From Enterococcus gilvus ATCC BAA-350 (GTDB taxonomy: Bacteria; Bacillota; Bacilli; Lactobacillales; Enterococcaceae), in assembly GCF_000407545.1 (NCBI RefSeq), contig NZ_ASWH01000001.1, positions 1,565,501-1,629,500 of the forward strand: DNA of 64,000 nt, written 5' to 3'. Below are positions 61,129-64,000 of this stretch, in pieces. Numbering within the stretch: position 1 is the stretch's first letter; each line of letters opens with the position of its first letter. Position numbers and translations under genes: made by a program. The notes beneath the pieces were generated by a model. That model searched no databases. It had not been told where the DNA came from and worked only from the letters and a program-made list of their open reading frames with translations.

Positions 61129-64000
61129 CTATTTTTCTTTCACTTCAATCAATAAATCACCAGAAGAAATACTTTCTCCTTCTTCAACATATAAATGAGC
61201 GACTTCTCCTGCAAATCGAGCATCAATCGATGTTTCCATCTTCATCGCTTCAGTGATCAGCAATGGTTGCCCCTTTTCAACATGGTCGCCTTTTTTAACT
61301 AATACCTTCAAAACAGAGCCCGTCATTGTCGCGCCGATTTGCTCGCGATTTGTTGGTTCTACTTTGCGTTTTGTTTGCACGGCACTCTTGATTGATGCAT
61401 CTTTCACGACGATTTCACGACGTTGACCATTTAAGTTGAAGAACAGGGTACGATTTCCTTCGACATCTGCTTCGCCAATTTCATCCAAACGAATAATCAA
61501 TGTCTTCCCTTTTTCAATCTGAACATTGATCGTTTCACCAAGACGCATACCTGAGAAGAAGGTCGGCGTATCAAGCAATGTTACATCTGCGAATTGTCCA
61601 TACGATTTTTGATAATCCAAGAATACCTGCGGATACATCAAATAGCTTAAGACATCTGTTTTGCTTGGTTCAAAGCCGATCAATTCTTGCAGCTCTTGTT
61701 TTACTTTTTCAAAATTCACTGGTTCCGCAAACTTACCTGGACGCTCCTGCATCGCTGGACGACCCTGTAAAACAATCTGTTGTAGTTTTTCAGGGAATCC
61801 GCCAACAGGCTGCCCTAATTCGCCTTGGAAAAAGCTGATTACGGAGTCTGGATAACTTAACTCATCTCCACGGTCATAGATATCTTGTTCTGTTAAATCA
61901 TTTTGAACCATGAACAATGCCATATCACCAACAACTTTAGAAGATGGGGTTACTTTAACAATGTCGCCAAACATCAAATTGACCGTTTGATACATTTCTT
62001 TGATTTCATCCCATTTGTCGCCTAAGCCAACCGCTTTTGCTTGTTGCTGCAGATTTGAATATTGTCCACCAGGCATCTCATGATCGTAAACTTCCGTCTG
62101 TGCAGCCATGATGCCATTCTCAAAGCTGGCATAGTATGGTCGTACATCTTCCCAATAGTGATTGATCTGACGCACATTTTTTAAATTCAGTTCAGGTGTA
62201 CGATCGCCGTATTGCAATGCGTAGTATAAGCTGCTCATACTTGGCTGACTAGTTGCACCACTCATGGCACTTGTTGCCACGTCCACAATATCTGCTCCCG
62301 CTTTTACAGCAGCAGATAAAGTAATGATCCCATTTCCTGCCGTGTCATGGGTGTGTAAATGAATAGGAAGATCCGTCGCTTCTTTAAGTTCACTGATCAA
62401 TTGGAATGCGGCTTGCGGTTTTAATAAACCAGCCATATCCTTGATCGCAATGATGTGCGCTCCGATGGCTTCCAATTCTTTCGCCATCTCTTTATAGTAT
62501 TGTACATTGTATTTTGTACGATCTGGGTCCAAAATATCGCCGGTATAGCAAATCGTTCCTTCAGCGATTTTCCCTGCATCACGTACGTATTGAATACTTT
62601 TCTCCATTTGCGGAATCCAGTTCAAACTGTCAAAAATTCTGAAAACATCGATCCCGTAATGCGCCGCTTCTTTTATAAACTCTTCCAGTACATTATCTGG
62701 ATAATTAGAATAGCCTACTGCATTTGAGCCGCGGAACAACATTTGTAACAGTGTGTTCGGCATTGCTTTACGCAATAATTTCAATCGTTTCCAAGGGTCC
62801 TCGGTTAAGAAACGATAGGCCACGTCAAAGGTCGCACCGCCCCACATCTCACTTGAGAATAGTTCTGGTATTCCTTCTCCCGTTGCTTGAGCAACATTTA
62901 ATAAATCATGGGTTCTCACTCGTGTAGCCAGTAAGCTTTGATGCGCATCTCGGAAGGTCGTATCTGTCAATAAGACAGAATCATGCGCCTTCACCCATTT
63001 TGAGACTGCGTCAGGGCCTTCATTGTCCAAAACATTTTTAGCAGTAAGAAGTTCACGTTTTTCAATCTTTGGTGCACGTGGTGTTTCAAAATAACGTTTT
63101 TCTTGCTTTTCGATGCCTGGGAAGCCGTTTACCGTGATTTCAGAAATGTAACGCATCGTTTTATTTCCACGATCGCGGACACGAGGGAATTCAAATAACT
63201 CAGGCGTATTATCAATAAACGTCGTCTTTGCATTTCCACTTTGGAAGACAGGGTGACTGATCACGTTATGCATAAACGGAATGTTGGTCTTAACGCCGCG
63301 AATACGGAACTCGATCAAACAACGCTGCATTTTTTCGATCGCTTGATCAAAATTCAATGCATGGGTACACACTTTTACCAGCAATGAGTCAAAGTAAGGC
63401 GTTACCGTCGCTCCTGCATAAGCATTTCCGACGTCTAAACGCACACCAAAACCACCCGGGGAACGGTACGTATCGATTTTCCCTGTATCAGGCATAAAGC
63501 CATTCAATGGGTCTTCCGTTGTGACACGACATTGGATCGCGGCACCAGACATTTGGACATCCTTTTGTTCTGGCAAGCCGATTTCTTTATGCAAATCTTT
63601 GCCTTGAGCGATCAATAGCTGTGACGTAACAATATCAACACCCGTAATCAATTCAGTGATCGTGTGTTCTACTTGGACCCGCGGATTGACTTCGATAAAG
63701 TAGAAGTTATCCCCTTCCACTAAGAACTCCACTGTTCCGGCATTCACATAGCCCACGTGTTTCATCAATTGAACCGCTGCTTGACAAATTCTTTCCCGTT
63801 GTTCGTCGTTTAAAGAAATACATGGAGCGACTTCTACAACTTTTTGATGGCGACGTTGAACAGAACAATCGCGCTCAAATAAGTGCAGAACATTTCCATG
63901 AGTATCTCCTAAAATTTGGACCTCGATATGCTTAGGATTGGCAACATATTTTTCGACATAAATTTCGTCATTTCCGAAAGCGGCCTTGGCTTCACTTTTC
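61129..64000 (-). CDS. pyc: Pyruvate carboxylase, 5' end outside the window
   Basis: Carboxylates pyruvate to oxaloacetate with biotin and ATP. About 957 residues are visible; the frame continues to the window edge, so about 185 N-terminal residues are missing. Seen in order: the end of the biotin carboxylase domain (FLVEGDNFYFIEVNPRVQVE, QCRVTTEDPLNGFMP), the carboxyltransferase (LTDTTFRDAHQSLLATR, IKDMAGLLKP, HTHDTAGNGI), the PC tetramerisation region and the C-terminal biotinyl domain with the EAMKMETS lysine. The first codon at the edge is at 63999. It may supply oxaloacetate for aspartate, linking to asnB and to the PFOR cluster, by inference. Confidence 0.95.
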   Translation of the reverse strand, partial: KSEAKAAFGNDEIYVEKYVANPKHIEVQILGDTHGNVLHLFERDCSVQRRHQKVVEVAPCISLNDEQRERICQAAVQLMKHVGYVNAGTVEFLVEGDNFYFIEVNPRVQVEHTITELITGVDIVTSQLLIAQGKDLHKEIGLPEQKDVQMSGAAIQCRVTTEDPLNGFMPDTGKIDTYRSPGGFGVRLDVGNAYAGATVTPYFDSLLVKVCTHALNFDQAIEKMQRCLIEFRIRGVKTNIPFMHNVISHPVFQSGNAKTTFIDNTPELFEFPRVRDRGNKTMRYISEITVNGFPGIEKQEKRYFETPRAPKIEKRELLTAKNVLDNEGPDAVSKWVKAHDSVLLTDTTFRDAHQSLLATRVRTHDLLNVAQATGEGIPELFSSEMWGGATFDVAYRFLTEDPWKRLKLLRKAMPNTLLQMLFRGSNAVGYSNYPDNVLEEFIKEAAHYGIDVFRIFDSLNWIPQMEKSIQYVRDAGKIAEGTICYTGDILDPDRTKYNVQYYKEMAKELEAIGAHIIAIKDMAGLLKPQAAFQLISELKEATDLPIHLHTHDTAGNGIITLSAAVKAGADIVDVATSAMSGATSQPSMSSLYYALQYGDRTPELNLKNVRQINHYWEDVRPYYASFENGIMAAQTEVYDHEMPGGQYSNLQQQAKAVGLGDKWDEIKEMYQTVNLMFGDIVKVTPSSKVVGDMALFMVQNDLTEQDIYDRGDELSYPDSVISFFQGELGQPVGGFPEKLQQIVLQGRPAMQERPGKFAEPVNFEKVKQELQELIGFEPSKTDVLSYLMYPQVFLDYQKSYGQFADVTLLDTPTFFSGMRLGETINVQIEKGKTLIIRLDEIGEADVEGNRTLFFNLNGQRREIVVKDASIKSAVQTKRKVEPTNREQIGATMTGSVLKVLVKKGDHVEKGQPLLITEAMKMETSIDARFAGEVAHLYVEEGESISSGDLLIEVKEK

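Overview
The window looks like chromosome of an Enterococcus or close relative, most likely outside the E. faecalis/E. faecium core. The basis is the aro-tyr-phe operon followed by an LCP (LytR/CpsA/Psr) protein, a class B penicillin-binding protein that resembles E. faecium Pbp5 motif by motif, an LTA synthase, and the comEA-comEB-comEC/holA/rpsT and ylb-coaD-pyc neighbourhoods of low-GC Gram-positives. The species call is inference. I see no rRNA, tRNA, CRISPR array, transposase or phage module.

Layout. 0-5.2 kb: end of aroC, then tyrA-aroA-aroK-pheA (chorismate to prephenate and the Phe/Tyr branches) and an LCP gene. 5.3-9.1 kb: degV and a two-gene unit whose second product fuses an AAA+ ATPase to a VWA domain. 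9.1-11.8 kb: a vitamin B6/thiamin-type kinase, an ECF S-component and a UPF0340 protein, divergent from an SDR-type protein. 11.9-18.6 kb: a membrane protein, an AT-rich gene-free stretch, an ankyrin lipoprotein, a tautomerase, LTA synthase and a MutS2-like ATPase without Smr domain. 18.6-24.6 kb: a strong candidate for an unannotated structured small RNA, asnB, two orphan coiled-coil genes, a DUF1002 protein and a 60-aa protein. 24.7-33.4 kb: pbp5-like gene, guanylate-kinase-like protein, GNAT protein, an sce7725-type pair, and an ABC importer resembling the ergothioneine transporter EgtUV/EgtUBC with a flavin disulfide reductase immediately downstream. 33.5-42.97 kb: small conserved genes, a WYL regulator broken by two frameshifts, an Fe-S assembly factor, YitT, YajQ, a DinG/XPD-like helicase, an MBL hydrolase, a phosphatase and uppP. 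43-45.7 kb: a P1B-4-type metal ATPase with an upstream Fur-box match, and rpsT.

45.7-52 kb holds the most distinctive region: a single-strand cluster flavodoxin - NfnA-like - NfnB-like - pyruvate:flavodoxin oxidoreductase. Together these could oxidise pyruvate to acetyl-CoA, load electrons on flavodoxin and pass them to NAD(P)H by flavin-based electron bifurcation. It sits between rpsT and holA, genes that are usually neighbours in this lineage, so it looks like a lineage-specific insertion. 52.3-64 kb returns to conserved chromosome: holA, comEC, comEB, comEA, a SepM/YlbL-type protease, coaD, rsmD, ylbG, ylbF, a YlbC-like CAP protein and most of pyc, which runs off the right edge.

Starts were moved inward from the longest open frame wherever a Shine-Dalgarno sequence or family length favoured it. 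Terminators were found as GC-containing hairpins followed by T runs. No database search was run; family names rest on recognised motifs and remembered sequences.
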